Shown: positions 16,782-28,391 of the stretch, piece by piece
Layout: the number at the start of each line of letters is the position of its first letter
Position numbering within the stretch: the stretch's first letter is position 1
Source: Phormidium sp. FACHB-1136
GTDB lineage: Bacteria > Cyanobacteriota > Cyanobacteriia > Phormidesmidales > Phormidesmidaceae
Direction of reading: 5' to 3'
Length of the DNA: 56,505 nucleotides
NCBI RefSeq assembly: GCF_014697375.1
Contig: NZ_JACJRS010000031.1
Span: forward strand, 1-56,505
Program-made: the position numbers and the translations under genes
Notes under the pieces: generated by a model
Seen by the model: only the letters and a program-made list of their open reading frames with translations
What the model was told of the DNA's origin: nothing
Databases searched by the model: none

Positions 16782-17348
16782 ATGAACCACAACTGGTTAG
16801 TCACCGATGACGGCCAATACCATCCCTTTGGTCATCCCCATGTCTCAGAACCGGGGCAATACTACCGCCTCTACCGTTTTTTAACGGATCTAGAAGACAT
16901 CCTGGCCACCTTCCACGACGACATCAGCCGATTGGAGGCGATCACGCCTTTGGTGCGCAAGTTGTTGACCAGTTCCTATTGGCTGCGAACCACCTACCAA
17001 CTGCCCCACCCAGACCAGGGTTGGGCTACCCATAGTCTCTACCAAGAACAGGACTTTCCCCTCACCCTGCATATGGTGTGTTGGCGACCGGGCTATCAAG
17101 CCAAGTTGCAAACCCACGATACCTGGGGCATTCTGGCCCTCGTCAGCGGTCAAGACTGCCATGAACTCTGGCACCACAGCCCCCAGGCCCAGTCGCCCCA
17201 GGCCCTCGAACCCCGGCAAGACCTTCTGCTCAACCCCGGTGATGTGTTGGCCTTTACCCGCCACAGTAGCCACCGGGTTGGCCCCCAAGGAGAGGTGCCC
17301 ACCGTAGCCCTGGGCCTCTACGGTGCGCCGATGATCACCATGGGGTAG
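16782..17348 (+). CDS. Cupin-like (cysteine dioxygenase-type) hypothetical protein
   Basis: The 188-residue protein has a helical first half and a beta-barrel second half with DFPLTLHMVCWRPGYQAKLQ, THDTWGILALVSG, LNPGDVLAFTRHSSHRV and VALGLYGAP, the pattern of predicted metal-dependent cupins related to cysteine dioxygenase. His in THDTW, HSSHRV and HMV could bind iron, but the usual HxH is not clear. The ATG at 16782 fits the start of conserved-looking sequence; a TTG at 16689 would add 31 repetitive residues. It has its own repeat-rich upstream region. Substrate unknown. Confidence 0.65.
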   Translation: MNHNWLVTDDGQYHPFGHPHVSEPGQYYRLYRFLTDLEDILATFHDDISRLEAITPLVRKLLTSSYWLRTTYQLPHPDQGWATHSLYQEQDFPLTLHMVCWRPGYQAKLQTHDTWGILALVSGQDCHELWHHSPQAQSPQALEPRQDLLLNPGDVLAFTRHSSHRVGPQGEVPTVALGLYGAPMITMG

Positions 17349-17450
17349 CGAACCGGAAGTGGATCTGGCGGGTGGTTGCCAAGGACAGATCGACGGGCTA
17401 TTTGCGGCCTAGGGTGGTCTGCCATCGTGCCAGTCTCAGACTTGTTGTTG

Positions 17451-17465
17451 CAGGCGAGACGCCTG
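17451..17465. terminator. Short perfect hairpin between convergent genes
   Basis: CAGGCG-AGA-CGCCTG is a perfect 6-bp stem with a 3-base loop, 26 bases downstream (minus strand) of the dapB stop and 102 bases downstream of the cupin-like gene. No T-run follows; it may be a bidirectional terminator or simply a GAGACGC-type repeat. Confidence 0.4.
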
Positions 17466-17491
17466 GTCGCAGAATATTGGGTTGCCTGTGC

Positions 17492-18316
17492 CTAGAGGAT
17501 CTTGTCCATGCCGTAGATTAGGGACTTGAGCGCCATTACCCGACGCACGCAGAGCAGCACCCCCGGCATAAAGCTGGCTCGGTCGCTGGTGTCGTGGCGG
17601 AGGGTGTAGAGTTGGCCCGGTGCCCCAAACAGGATTTCCTGGTGGGCAATCAGTCCCGGCAGGCGCACGCTGTGGATGTGGATACCCTCTGGGGTCGATC
17701 CGCCCCTGGATCCGGGTAGGGTTTCGGTTTCCTTCACCAGGGAGGCATTAAAGGACTTTTGGGCCTCGGCCAGCATTTGGGCGGTTTGCACGGCGGTGCC
17801 GCTGGGGGCATCGGCCTTTTGGTTGTGGTGGAGTTCGATAATTTCCACATGGTCGAAATACTGGGCCGCCTGCTGGGCCGCCTGCTGCATCAGCACTACG
17901 CCAATGGAGAAGTTGGGGATGATCAAACAGCCAGTGCTGGCTTTGTCGGCAAATTCCGCCAGGTCACGGATTTGCTCGGAACTTAGCCCCGTGGTGCCCA
18001 CCACGGGCCGCACTCCGTAGGCAATCGCCGCCCGCACCGATTCATATACGGTATCGGGGTGGGTGAAGTCCACCATCACCGCCTGCCCTTCGCTTTGGGC
18101 GGCAACCAGAGTGGCTTCCAGGTCGTTCATAATGGGCACTTCCAGGGGCCGAAAGCCGATTACCTCGCCAATGTCTTGGCCCAGCAGATCGGGCTTTTTG
18201 TCGATGGCCCCCACCAGGGTCATGTCTTCGGCCTGGGCCACGGCTTTGATCACCTCACGGCCCATTTTGCCGCAGGCACCGTTGACAACAACGGGAATGG
18301 TGGTTTGGGTAGTCAT
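17492..18316 (-). CDS. dapB: 4-hydroxy-tetrahydrodipicolinate reductase
   Basis: The 274-residue enzyme reduces 4-hydroxy-tetrahydrodipicolinate with NAD(P)H in the lysine/diaminopimelate pathway. The N-terminal Rossmann motif is [20 protein letters not shown] binds the nicotinamide edge; the catalytic segment [18 protein letters not shown] carries the proton-donor His pair and substrate Lys. The C-terminal [16 protein letters not shown] is also typical. It lies 18 bases after ilvH on the same strand, so the two form an operon joining lysine and branched-chain amino acid synthesis. Confidence 0.96.
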   Translation of the reverse strand: MTTQTTIPVVVNGACGKMGREVIKAVAQAEDMTLVGAIDKKPDLLGQDIGEVIGFRPLEVPIMNDLEATLVAAQSEGQAVMVDFTHPDTVYESVRAAIAYGVRPVVGTTGLSSEQIRDLAEFADKASTGCLIIPNFSIGVVLMQQAAQQAAQYFDHVEIIELHHNQKADAPSGTAVQTAQMLAEAQKSFNASLVKETETLPGSRGGSTPEGIHIHSVRLPGLIAHQEILFGAPGQLYTLRHDTSDRASFMPGVLLCVRRVMALKSLIYGMDKIL

Positions 18317-18334
18317 GGGGATGGGGATAACAAA

Positions 18335-18907
18335 CTAAATTTTTTCAGCCAAAGACTTGAGGTATTCGGTATTCACGCCGGACTCGCGGGGAAGGGCGAT
18401 TTTCCCGGTGCGGGCCACTTCGCGTAGGCCAAAGCGGTTGAGCACCTGCACAATGGCCACCATTTTGCCCGGATCGCCCACCACCTCTAGGGTGAGGGAG
18501 TCTTCTGACACATCCACCACCCTAGCCCGGAAAATCTGAGCCAGTTCGATCACCTCGGAACGGTTGACGCTGGTGGCGTTCACCTTCAGCAGCATCAATT
18601 CCCGCTCCACACAGGGGGTATAGGTGACATCGTTGACCTTGATCACATTGACCAGTTTGTAGAGCTGCTTGGTCAACTGTTCAATTACCTGCTCGTCGCC
18701 CGGAACCACCATGGTAATGCGCGACACGCCAGACTTCTCGGCAGGGCCAACCGCCAGACTTTCAATATTGAACCCCCGGCGGGCAAACAACCCCGCAATG
18801 CGGGTGAGGACTCCGGCCTCATCTTCCACCAGCACGGAAATGGTGTGCTTGATGGCCTGGGGGACGGGGGTAGCGGCAGTGGTGGGCAGGGTGGCAGTGT
18901 TCACCAT
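18335..18907 (-). CDS. ilvH: Acetolactate synthase small (regulatory) subunit
   Basis: The 190-residue regulatory subunit of acetohydroxyacid synthase binds valine and stimulates the catalytic subunit in branched-chain amino acid synthesis. Residues 22-95 are the ACT domain ([34 protein letters not shown]), followed by the C-terminal domain with RELMLLKVN and [17 protein letters not shown]. Length is slightly above the usual because of a 20-residue Thr/Pro-rich N-terminus. dapB follows after 18 bases. No leader peptide or T-box was found upstream. Confidence 0.96.
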   Translation of the reverse strand: MVNTATLPTTAATPVPQAIKHTISVLVEDEAGVLTRIAGLFARRGFNIESLAVGPAEKSGVSRITMVVPGDEQVIEQLTKQLYKLVNVIKVNDVTYTPCVERELMLLKVNATSVNRSEVIELAQIFRARVVDVSEDSLTLEVVGDPGKMVAIVQVLNRFGLREVARTGKIALPRESGVNTEYLKSLAEKI

Positions 18908-19289
18908 AGGACAGGGAAGGGAATTTGCTAGGGTTGGGAACGGGAGTTTTGCGGTTCGATGGCGACTTCAGGGGGCATAAACCTCTCCTCAAGGGCCACC
19001 ATAAGGACGACGACGGGCATCGTCCACAAATCATCATCATACTCCTAAACCCTAACCCCATCGGCAACCGCAACAATGGCTTAAACAATGGCAGAAGAAC
19101 GAAGGAACGGCAAGACAGGGCCAACGAGATCTCAGGGTGAGAAGGCCGATGTGCCCCCGTGCCTGAGATTTAGAACCGTTGTCGTCGCCGATACCATGCG
19201 GGGTTTACCCTGGGCGATTCACAACCACAACGAGTATTAGCTGCACTACCCATGCCGTTGGAAATCCAGGAAAGCAGGCACTTGCTCAG
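18908..19289. other. 382-bp stretch without a recognisable gene
   Basis: The region lies upstream of ilvH and downstream of the radical SAM gene, both on the minus strand. Short frames here have no coding character that I can see. It should contain the ilvH promoter; I found no tRNA or riboswitch fold. Confidence 0.5.
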
Positions 19290-20651
19290 CTAAATTGGGC
19301 CAGCAATAGTGTCTCGGATGGTTGCATAGTTGTCTGTGCCGTTAAAGCAAATCGGTTCGTTATGTCTTAGGACTTTAAGGCTATAAAAAAGATTCATGAT
19401 TCCACACAACATGAATGCCCCAAGGCGTAGGGTAAAGAGTGAGCGGAAAAGCCGCCGGACAACCATCGTTATACTAAAAGCCAAACGCCATAGTTCACGA
19501 TGGGCATTTAGTAGCTCTTGGGGCATCATTTTAGCGGGCTGAAAGGCAACATTATAGCCGTTGTAAAATTCCCACCCTAGGCCAGGAATTAGGCGACCTT
19601 GATCTTCCATTTTGGCATAGGCACGGGTTCCCTTAAAGGGGGTGAGAACACTAAGAAATGGCACATCAACACCAATTTCCTCAAGCTGATTCGCCGTATC
19701 TCGAATGCTATCTGGAGTATCGCCATCGAGACCCGAAATAAACCCCGCCATCACACCAATACCTCGGTCATGAAGCTTCTTGATTTTACTTTGGTATTCA
19801 GCCACTTTATTTTGGCGTTTGCCTGCATCAATTAGCGATTCTGTCCCAAAGGATTCTATGCCAAAGAATACACCAATACAGCCGGAATCACGCATTAAAT
19901 CTAGCAGTTCCTCATCCTGAGTGATATCCATGCTGGCCTGGGTTAGCCACCACTTTTTGAGGGGAATCATTTGACGCAACAGCTCTTTAATATAGGGACG
20001 GTTGGCGGTGAGGTTATCGTCCCAAAACCACACGAGCTTGCGCTGCCACCAGTGAGGGAAATCGTTGTAACGAATGTCGTTTAGAACCGCTTCAATGGGC
20101 CGAGTGCGAAAGCCAGGGTTGAGCATAGGCACCGTGCAAAAGGAACAGCTAAACGGACAGCCACGGGTAGCCTGCACCACCCGCCGAACCATATATTTGC
20201 TGGGGAGTAAATCGTATCTTGGCGTTGGAATTTCCGTCAGTGGTAGAGATTCACCCACATATCTCAACTGAAGCTGATTTTGTTCAATGTCCTCAAAAAT
20301 TTGTGCCCAAACTGATTCCCCTTCCCCAATCACCACCGCATCCACAAACCGCAGGGCTTCCTCTGGGGCAAAGGTGACATGCGGCCCTCCAGCAATGGTC
20401 ATTTTCCCCCGTTGACGATAGGCTTTGGCTAAGCGATAGGCTTCAGGAGCAAAACCGCTAAAAAAGGAGAGGACGACCACATCGGCATCGGTGTCTAAGT
20501 TCACGGGTTCTACCTGCTGATGGATAACCCGTACCTGATGTTTGGCGGGAGTCAGGGCCGCTAGATGAATGCCCGTTAGGGGCGGCACAAAATGAAGTTC
20601 ATGCCCCTTTTGATACCGCTGAATGTAGACAATAATAATGTCAATTTTCAT
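19290..20651 (-). CDS. B12-binding-type radical SAM protein
   Basis: The 453-residue protein has an N-terminal cobalamin-binding-like domain ([48 protein letters not shown]) and a radical SAM core with the cluster motif CPFSCSFC (CxxxCxxC), then [10 protein letters not shown] and [15 protein letters not shown]. It belongs to the broad BchE/HpnJ-like group; substrates include tetrapyrroles, hopanoids and carotenoids, and none can be picked here. The usual DXHXXG-type B12 motif is not evident, so true cobalamin binding is uncertain. The gene is noticeably more AT-rich than its neighbours, which suggests transfer. Confidence 0.82.
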   Translation of the reverse strand: MKIDIIIVYIQRYQKGHELHFVPPLTGIHLAALTPAKHQVRVIHQQVEPVNLDTDADVVVLSFFSGFAPEAYRLAKAYRQRGKMTIAGGPHVTFAPEEALRFVDAVVIGEGESVWAQIFEDIEQNQLQLRYVGESLPLTEIPTPRYDLLPSKYMVRRVVQATRGCPFSCSFCTVPMLNPGFRTRPIEAVLNDIRYNDFPHWWQRKLVWFWDDNLTANRPYIKELLRQMIPLKKWWLTQASMDITQDEELLDLMRDSGCIGVFFGIESFGTESLIDAGKRQNKVAEYQSKIKKLHDRGIGVMAGFISGLDGDTPDSIRDTANQLEEIGVDVPFLSVLTPFKGTRAYAKMEDQGRLIPGLGWEFYNGYNVAFQPAKMMPQELLNAHRELWRLAFSITMVVRRLFRSLFTLRLGAFMLCGIMNLFYSLKVLRHNEPICFNGTDNYATIRDTIAGPI

Positions 20652-20808
20652 GGGGTTTACTCAGATAAATGACCCTTACCCCCTAACCTGCTCTGCCGCG
20701 AATCCCAGAATTCTGCCTTGGGCTGCCTCTACAATTGTGGCGGCTAGACGAAAGAACTCTGGGATCTCCACATACTGCGATCTTCTATGACATCAGGGAA
20801 CGCAAACC

Positions 20809-21276
20809 CTACAACGGGGTGGTGGAACGGGCGCAGGTGCCCCGGCCCCACTGCATGTCGTAGCCGACGGAGACTTGGTCGCCTACCTGGGGAGCACGGG
20901 TTGAGAGATGTACCAGGGTGACATCGGCGGCACCATTCACCGAACCGCGCCAGATGGCTTGGCCTTTGTCGTTTTTGCGGTCGTAGCTGAGGGTGGTTTC
21001 GGCGATAGTTTGCCCCGTACTGCGACGGGTGAGGATAATGCGGGAGAATCCAGCCTCACGGGTATAGAGCACCCGGAAGTTAACGTCGTTGACCCCAATG
21101 GATCCGGGGCACTGCATTTGTAGGTTGTCTTGGTTGGGTTCTACCTGGGCAATCACCGTGGACTCGGTCGTAACGGCGCGGGAAGGCAGGGCCATGGCGA
21201 GGGTGCTAAAGCTGAGCAGACCAGCACCGATGGCGAAGGCGGTTTTGCGGGCGGCTTTGGAGATAGGGGCAGTCAT
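20809..21276 (-). CDS. Secreted hypothetical protein, 155 aa
   Basis: Residues 1-35 form a signal peptide (KTAFAIGAGLLSFSTLAMAL, cleavage likely after SRA or PSRAV). The mature part is beta-rich with two Cys (QMQCPG and GTCARS) near its ends that could form a disulfide; it includes FRVLYTREAGFSRIILTRRS and AIWRGSVNGAADVTLVHLS. It looks like a small extracytoplasmic beta-sandwich. I do not recognise the family. Confidence 0.65.
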   Translation of the reverse strand: MTAPISKAARKTAFAIGAGLLSFSTLAMALPSRAVTTESTVIAQVEPNQDNLQMQCPGSIGVNDVNFRVLYTREAGFSRIILTRRSTGQTIAETTLSYDRKNDKGQAIWRGSVNGAADVTLVHLSTRAPQVGDQVSVGYDMQWGRGTCARSTTPL

Positions 21277-21420
21277 GGTTATGGATTGTCCTGGGTCATC
21301 AGTGGAATGTATTGCCGGGATTCATCAAGGCGATGAATAAACGAAAGGTGTGTGAGGAGCGAGGGTGTGTGTGAGGGACGTGTGCCAGGGAGATGGGGCG
21401 GTGGGAGAGTCCTGGATTCC

Positions 21421-21453
21421 AGATCCCAGGGTTCTTCAAGAACCCTGGGATCT
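21421..21453 (-). terminator. 16-bp perfect palindrome after ptsG
   Basis: AGATCCCAGGGTTCTT (21421-21436) and AAGAACCCTGGGATCT (21438-21453) are perfect complements around a single C, starting 13 bases beyond the ptsG stop. No T-run follows on the minus strand, so it may stop transcription with a factor, protect the mRNA 3' end, or be a repeat. A smaller palindrome, CTGGATTCCAG, abuts it. Confidence 0.6.
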
Positions 21454-21466
21454 AGCCGTTCTAGCT

Positions 21467-23320
21467 CTAAACCTTGGTGCCGAGGCGCTGGGTGATTTCT
21501 CCGGCGTATTGTTCGGCATTGAGGCCCACTACCAGGTGCAGCACGTTTTCCTGCACCCTCATCATCCCCTGCACTCCGGCGGCTTGGAGCGCGGTTTCAT
21601 TTACGGAAACCGGATCGGTGACTTCCACCCGGAGACGAGTCAGGGCCACGGCATCGACGGTACGGAGGTTGTCGGCTCCACCGAGGGCGGCGATCATAGC
21701 CTCGGCCTTTTCGCCCGCCTGGGGATCGGGGGGAATTTTGGCTAGATCGGGGGCAGTTTCATCCACAAAGCCTTCGGCGGGGGCTTCCACCATGTCCGCT
21801 TCGGGGCCAGCCACTTTCAAATAGTCGCCCATGTCGGTTTTCAGGTTGTCGGAGCGGGGGCCGAAGATGGCCTGGGCGTTGTTGCCCACTTGCACGACTC
21901 CAGACGCGCCCAATGCCTTCAGCCGGGGCACGTTGACCTTGGCCATATCGGCGACTTCAATCCGCAGGCGGGTAATGCAGGCATCGAGATTTTTGATGTT
22001 GCTGCGTCCGCCAAAGGCCAGCACCAGAGCCTTCGCCATTTCGGCTTTGTCGCCCGTAATCGCCGCAGAGACATCATCGGTGCCCGTGTCTTCCTCACGA
22101 CCGGGGGTTTTGAGGTTGAAGTGGTAGATCATGAAGCGGAAGGTGAAATAGTACACTGCCGCAAACAGGGGCGCTAGGGCCAAAATCAGCCAGGTTCGGG
22201 TGCCCAAGCTGCTGAACAGCACAAAGTCAATCAGCCCGTGGGAGAAGGTGAAGCCCATCCGCCCGCCCAGGGTGACAAACAGCCAGTTGCCAAACCCGGC
22301 AATCACCGCATGGACGGCAAACAGGGGCGGCGCGACAAAGAGGAAAGAGAACTCAATTGGCTCGGTGATGCCCGTCAGGAAGGAGGTGAGGGCAGCGGAA
22401 ATCATCAGACCCCCCACCTGCTTGCGGTTTTTGGGCTTGGCGCTTTGCCAAATGGCTAGGGCGGCGGCGGGCAGGCCAAACATCTTGAACCAGTAGGCTC
22501 CGCCGATGATGCCAGCGGTGGGGTCTCCGGCAAAGAAGCGGGCAATGTCCCCCGTCACCTGTTGCCCGGTAATCGGGTCGGTGAAGGAGCCGATTTCAAA
22601 GAAGAAGGGCACGTTCCAAACGTGGTGCAGACCAAAGGGCAGCAGCAGGCGCTCGATGAAGCCGTAGATGGCGACGGTGATGGCGACGTTGTCCCCCTCG
22701 GCGGCGGTGGAGGCAAAGCTGTCAATCAGGGCACCGATGGGGGGCCAAATCACGCTCATCACCAGGCCCATCAAAATGGCGGCAAAGGCGGTAATGATGG
22801 GCACCGAGCGCTTCCCGGCAAAGAAGCCCAGGTAGGGCGGCAGGGTAATCCTAAAAAACTTGTTGAACATATAGGCGGCGATGCAGCCCATAATCAGGCC
22901 GCCAAACACCCCCGTATCTAGGGTAGGAATGCCCAGCACCGAGGTGGTTTCTAGGCCCATGCCGATAGCCACGGTGCCCAGGGTGGCCAAAAACACCATC
23001 AGGCCCACCGTGGCCGCCAGGGCCGAAACGCCATCGTTGCCCGTGTAGCCAATGGCCACCGCAATGGCAAAAATCAACGGCATACTGGCAAAAATCGCGT
23101 CGCCAGAGTTCCGCATAATGGCCGCCAGCCACTCCGGCAACCACCAAAATTTAGAGTCCGTCAGCAGCCCTTGTTCAATCTGCTGAAGCTCAATCAGACG
23201 GGCGCTGCCCAGGCCCAGCAGCAACCCTGCCACGGGCAACACCGACACGGGCAGCATCAGCGACTTGCCCATCTTTTGCAGCAGCCCAAAGGCTTTATTC
23301 CAGGTTTGTTTGAGGTCCAT
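21467..23320 (-). CDS. ptsG: Glucose-type PTS permease EIICB with an additional C-terminal EIIB-like domain
   Basis: The 617-residue protein imports and phosphorylates a hexose, probably glucose or N-acetylglucosamine. Residues 1-405 are EIIC with about ten membrane helices and the family motifs [15 protein letters not shown] (230-244) and [15 protein letters not shown] (317-331). Residues 425-502 are a canonical EIIB with phospho-acceptor Cys448 in [10 protein letters not shown]. Residues 533-617 form a second EIIB-like domain ([19 protein letters not shown]) in which the Cys is replaced. The ATG at 23320 begins [20 protein letters not shown]; the upstream frame runs through a repeat. It lies downstream of the EIIA-HPr-EI gene on the same strand. 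EIIC specificity cannot be read by eye. Confidence 0.92.
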   Translation of the reverse strand: MDLKQTWNKAFGLLQKMGKSLMLPVSVLPVAGLLLGLGSARLIELQQIEQGLLTDSKFWWLPEWLAAIMRNSGDAIFASMPLIFAIAVAIGYTGNDGVSALAATVGLMVFLATLGTVAIGMGLETTSVLGIPTLDTGVFGGLIMGCIAAYMFNKFFRITLPPYLGFFAGKRSVPIITAFAAILMGLVMSVIWPPIGALIDSFASTAAEGDNVAITVAIYGFIERLLLPFGLHHVWNVPFFFEIGSFTDPITGQQVTGDIARFFAGDPTAGIIGGAYWFKMFGLPAAALAIWQSAKPKNRKQVGGLMISAALTSFLTGITEPIEFSFLFVAPPLFAVHAVIAGFGNWLFVTLGGRMGFTFSHGLIDFVLFSSLGTRTWLILALAPLFAAVYYFTFRFMIYHFNLKTPGREEDTGTDDVSAAITGDKAEMAKALVLAFGGRSNIKNLDACITRLRIEVADMAKVNVPRLKALGASGVVQVGNNAQAIFGPRSDNLKTDMGDYLKVAGPEADMVEAPAEGFVDETAPDLAKIPPDPQAGEKAEAMIAALGGADNLRTVDAVALTRLRVEVTDPVSVNETALQAAGVQGMMRVQENVLHLVVGLNAEQYAGEITQRLGTKV

Positions 23321-23349
23321 GGGTTTAATCGACAGGTGGATAGGTGGGT

Positions 23350-23392
23350 GGCCCTCACCCCCAACCCCTCTCCCCAAGGGCGAGGGGGGCCG
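23350..23392. repeat. REP-like palindrome in the ptsG leader
   Basis: GGCCCTCACCCCCAACCCCT followed by CTCCCC, AAGGGCGAGGGGGGCC. It ends 29 bases upstream of the ptsG ATG on the minus strand. The copy at 26509-26550 in front of the fused PTS gene is nearly identical, including the flank GGAAGGTxGTTC. Confidence 0.8.
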
Positions 23393-23551
23393 GAAGGTGG
23401 TTCGGTTTTTCCTAATGCAAGAAGGATTCTGAGGGCGAGAGCTTTGGAAATAGGGGACTTGGGTGAGTAGGTTGGGTGGAACGGGGCGAAACCCAACATC
23501 GGGGTTTGTTGGGTTCTGCCATCGCGGCACCCAACCTACGCAATCACTTAA

Positions 23552-23773
23552 TTAGGCAAAAAGGTTAGGGGGATTGGGTGGACGATACCAGCGGTCTTCG
23601 TGGTAGGCAGACTTGAATGTTTTTAGCGTCTGCTGGTACCGCTGATAATCGTTGCGACCTGAGCAGACTCTGTAGAAGTGGTCGCGGCCATCGAATAGGT
23701 CACAGAAATCACAGTAGTAATGGTCGGGTTGGCCCTCAACCTGGTCGCCATGGACATAGTGCCGCTGCTTCAT
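23552..23773 (-). CDS. Small Cys-pair hypothetical protein, 73 aa
   Basis: The protein begins MKQRHYVHGDQVEGQPDHYY and continues CDFCDLFDGRDHFYRVC, with a CxxC pair that might bind a metal. A good ribosome binding site (TTGGAGGTAGAAGC before ATG) supports the start at 23773. Its ATG overlaps the stop of a preceding 5'-truncated frame (ATGA), the arrangement of a two-gene unit such as a toxin-antitoxin pair, though I do not recognise a family. It sits between the two PTS genes. Confidence 0.6.
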   Translation of the reverse strand: MKQRHYVHGDQVEGQPDHYYCDFCDLFDGRDHFYRVCSGRNDYQRYQQTLKTFKSAYHEDRWYRPPNPPNLFA

Positions 23774-23865
23774 GCTTCTACCTCCAAACGTTCTTCTATG
23801 AACTCTTCAACAGGGACATTGTGGACACAGGTTTCACCAGCAAACGTAGATGTTGTGTTGTCCGA
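23770..23865 (-). pseudogene. 5'-truncated small ORF translationally coupled to the 23552 gene
   Basis: The frame encodes about 31 residues ending TFAGETCVHNVPVEEFIEER and LEVEA, with its TGA overlapping the next ATG. It reads as real protein, but no start codon exists in frame because its upstream side runs into the palindromic repeat at 23868-23905. It looks like the 3' end of the first gene of a pair whose 5' part was lost when the repeat or a deletion arose. Confidence 0.45.
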
Positions 23866-23867
23866 CT

Positions 23868-23905
23868 CCCCTCTCCTCCCTGGGAGAGGGGCCGGGGGTG
23901 AGGGC
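23868..23905. repeat. REP-like palindrome between the fused PTS gene and the small-gene pair
   Basis: CCCCTCTCCTCCCTGGGAGA followed by GGGGCCGGGGGTGAGGGC; the inverse orientation of the copies at 23350 and 26509. It starts 8 bases after the fused-gene stop on the minus strand. Confidence 0.75.
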
Positions 23906-23913
23906 TTCGAGGA

Positions 23914-26478
<2,565 letters not shown>

Positions 26479-26508
26479 AGCGGATTTGAGTAGGGAGTTT
26501 CGGTGGAT

Positions 26509-26550
26509 GGCCCTCACCCCCAGCCCCTCTCCCACGGGGAGAGGGGGGCC
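26509..26550. repeat. REP-like palindrome in the leader of the PTS fusion gene
   Basis: GGCCCTCACCCCCAGCCCCT then CTCCCACGGGGAGAGGGGGGCC; it ends 30 bases before the ATG at 26478. The sequence and its flank match 23350-23392. Confidence 0.8.
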
Positions 26551-26626
26551 GGAAGGTTGTTCAAAATTCGTCTCCCCAATAGCGACCGCTCATACACATC
26601 CTGTTTTCATGCCGTAAGTCCTTGGA

Positions 26627-26736
26627 GATCCCCCTCAATCCCCCTTGAAAAGGGGGACTTTGATTCCGGTTCCCCCCTTACTCAAGGGGGACTTTGATTC
26701 CGGTTCCCCCCTTTTTAAGGGGGGCTAGGGGGGATC
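26627..26736. repeat. Compound repeat of CCCCCTT/AAGGGGG palindromes
   Basis: Two copies of AAGGGGGACTTTGATTCCGG, each followed by TTCCCCCCTT, lie in tandem with a 34-36-base period and are bounded by ATCCCCCTCAATCCCCCTTG on the left and AAGGGGGGCTAGGGGGGATC on the right. The whole block is a nested set of hairpins in the divergent gap between the PTS fusion gene and the ABC permease. Similar elements are scattered through cyanobacterial genomes. Confidence 0.75.
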
Positions 26737-26991
26737 CACACAAAGAACCAGTCCGCATAGAGACTTATGTATAAGCAGTAGCCCCAAGGGAGAAGGCGTT
26801 AGGGTACAGGCCAGTTCTGAATAGGGAGTTTAACTATCTAAAGTTATCCAGGTCTTAAAAATGTCGCCTTAGCAATCTAATGTTGCAATTGCCGGATGGT
26901 CGCCGCCTCTGCAACTCTCGTCCCGGTGTTTTAGAATCATCTAACCCGGACTCCCCCCTTTGGCTCCCGACCTAGATTTTCATCGTTGCCC
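26737..26991. other. Remainder of the divergent PTS/ABC intergenic region
   Basis: With the two repeat blocks above, the gene-free gap is 513 bases. This part is AT-richer (AAGTTATCCAGGTCTTAAAA) and probably holds the promoters of both divergent genes. No small gene is visible. Confidence 0.4.
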
Positions 26992-28056
26992 ATGGCCCCC
27001 TCCACCTCTTCCCTGCGCCCCACCGCCCCCGGCCCCTCCCCCTGGGATAAACTGGTGAACTGGGCCACCAGCGACACCACGCTTTACGTGGTCAAGCGCA
27101 TTTTGCAGGCGTTGTTGACCTTGCTCCTAGCCTCGGCCCTGAGCTTTTTTGTGATTCAACTGGCACCGGGCAACTTTTTGGATCAGTACCGCCAAAGCCC
27201 CCAGTTTTCCGAAGAAACCCTAGCCCAGCTCGAAGCCCAGTTTGGCCTTAATCAACCCGTCTGGCGGCAATACCTCACCTGGCTGTACCAAGTCGTGTTC
27301 TTCGGCAACTTTGGCCTCAGTTTTGCCTACCAGCGTCCGGTGGTTGATATTCTCTGGGAACGGGTGCCCAACACGCTGCTGCTGTCCTTCGCCTCGTTTT
27401 TGGTGACCTGGGCCATCGCCATTCCCCTCGGCATTGTGGGAGCCGTCAAGCAAAACCAATGGCTAGACCGTGCCCTGCGAGTGCTAAGCTACATCGGCCA
27501 AGGGATGCCCACCATCATCACGGGTCTGTTGCTGCTATTTTTTGCCCAGCTCACCGCGCCCCTGTTTCCCATCGGCGGACGCACCAGCATCATCCACGAC
27601 GACCTCAATTGGTTTGGCCAAATGTTGGATGTGGGGTGGCACCTGATTCTGCCCACCATTGCCCTCAGCATTACCGGATTTGCGGGGCTGCAACGCATTA
27701 CCCGTGGCCAAATGCTGGATGTGATGCGCCAAAACTACATCCAAACCGCCCGCGCCAAGGGGTTGCCGGAGGATCGGGTGATCTACGTCCACGCCCTTCG
27801 CAATGCCGTAAACCCCCTGATTACCCTGCTAGGATTCGAGTTCGCTAGTTTGCTAGGCGGCGCGTTTATTACCGAAAACTACTTCAACTGGCCCGGTTTG
27901 GGAAAGCTCATCCTAGAGGCCGTCACCGCCCAGGATCTTTACCTGGTGATGGCCAGCCTGATGATGGGGGCCGTCATGCTGATCATCGGCAACCTTCTGG
28001 CCGACCTAGTGTTGAGTGTGGTGGATCCCCGCATTCGCCTCTCGACCATGAATTAA
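26992..28056 (+). CDS. Oligopeptide/dipeptide-type ABC transporter permease (DppB/OppB family)
   Basis: The 354-residue inner-membrane protein has the DppB-type N-terminal helix (YVVKRILQALLTLLLASALS with VIQLAPGNFLDQYR), helices for the BPD transport domain and the EAA loop region LDVMRQNYIQTARAKGLPED. The C-terminus (LVLSVVDPRIRL) is standard. It would import peptides, nickel or related solutes with a second permease, ATPases and a binding protein, none of which is adjacent. The ATG at 26992 is chosen over a TTG at 26986. Confidence 0.92.
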   Translation: MAPSTSSLRPTAPGPSPWDKLVNWATSDTTLYVVKRILQALLTLLLASALSFFVIQLAPGNFLDQYRQSPQFSEETLAQLEAQFGLNQPVWRQYLTWLYQVVFFGNFGLSFAYQRPVVDILWERVPNTLLLSFASFLVTWAIAIPLGIVGAVKQNQWLDRALRVLSYIGQGMPTIITGLLLLFFAQLTAPLFPIGGRTSIIHDDLNWFGQMLDVGWHLILPTIALSITGFAGLQRITRGQMLDVMRQNYIQTARAKGLPEDRVIYVHALRNAVNPLITLLGFEFASLLGGAFITENYFNWPGLGKLILEAVTAQDLYLVMASLMMGAVMLIIGNLLADLVLSVVDPRIRLSTMN

Positions 28057-28391
28057 GGGGGACTTTTACCCTCCTGGCTCAGGGGGCAGGGGGAGATCCC
28101 AGGTGTCCAAAGCTAGATCGGATCCCGTTTCAAACGACCTCTAACCCGAATCAGCCCCAATCACCACAATGAGGGGGGGGCCTTCCCGATCCTTGTGCCT
28201 TGCGAATATCGCCAATATGCCAATATATAGCGACAAAAAGCCAGCTTGTTGAGAAGTATGGATCCACACTATTTTACAGGACGTAAACTTTTCCCAAGTT
28301 CTCCTCCGTATCGTGGCGTCAGATAGTTCTGAAAAATATGATGGAACCGTCGTTCCTTTGGCCTGAATGAATGAATCAGGAGAACTGACCC
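28057..28391. other. 335-bp intergenic region before lemA
   Basis: No gene seen. It contains a short AT-rich block with GCCAATAT repeated (near 28209-28228) and a poly-G run (28171-28178). The lemA promoter should be in its second half; the ribosome binding site CAGGAGAACTGACCC precedes the ATG at 28392. Confidence 0.4.

Noticed and set aside
18908-19000. Possible riboswitch or leader ahead of ilvH/dapB
   Set aside because: No lysine-riboswitch or T-box features could be recognised in the leader.
19179-19370. Short plus-strand ORF in the gap after the radical SAM gene
   Set aside because: No coding character or ribosome binding site; partly overlaps the radical SAM gene end.
21340-21360. 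Yfr1-like CTCCTCACACACC on the minus strand
   Set aside because: The core lacks the flanking stem-loops and terminator of Yfr1, and it lies in the leader of the secreted-protein gene.
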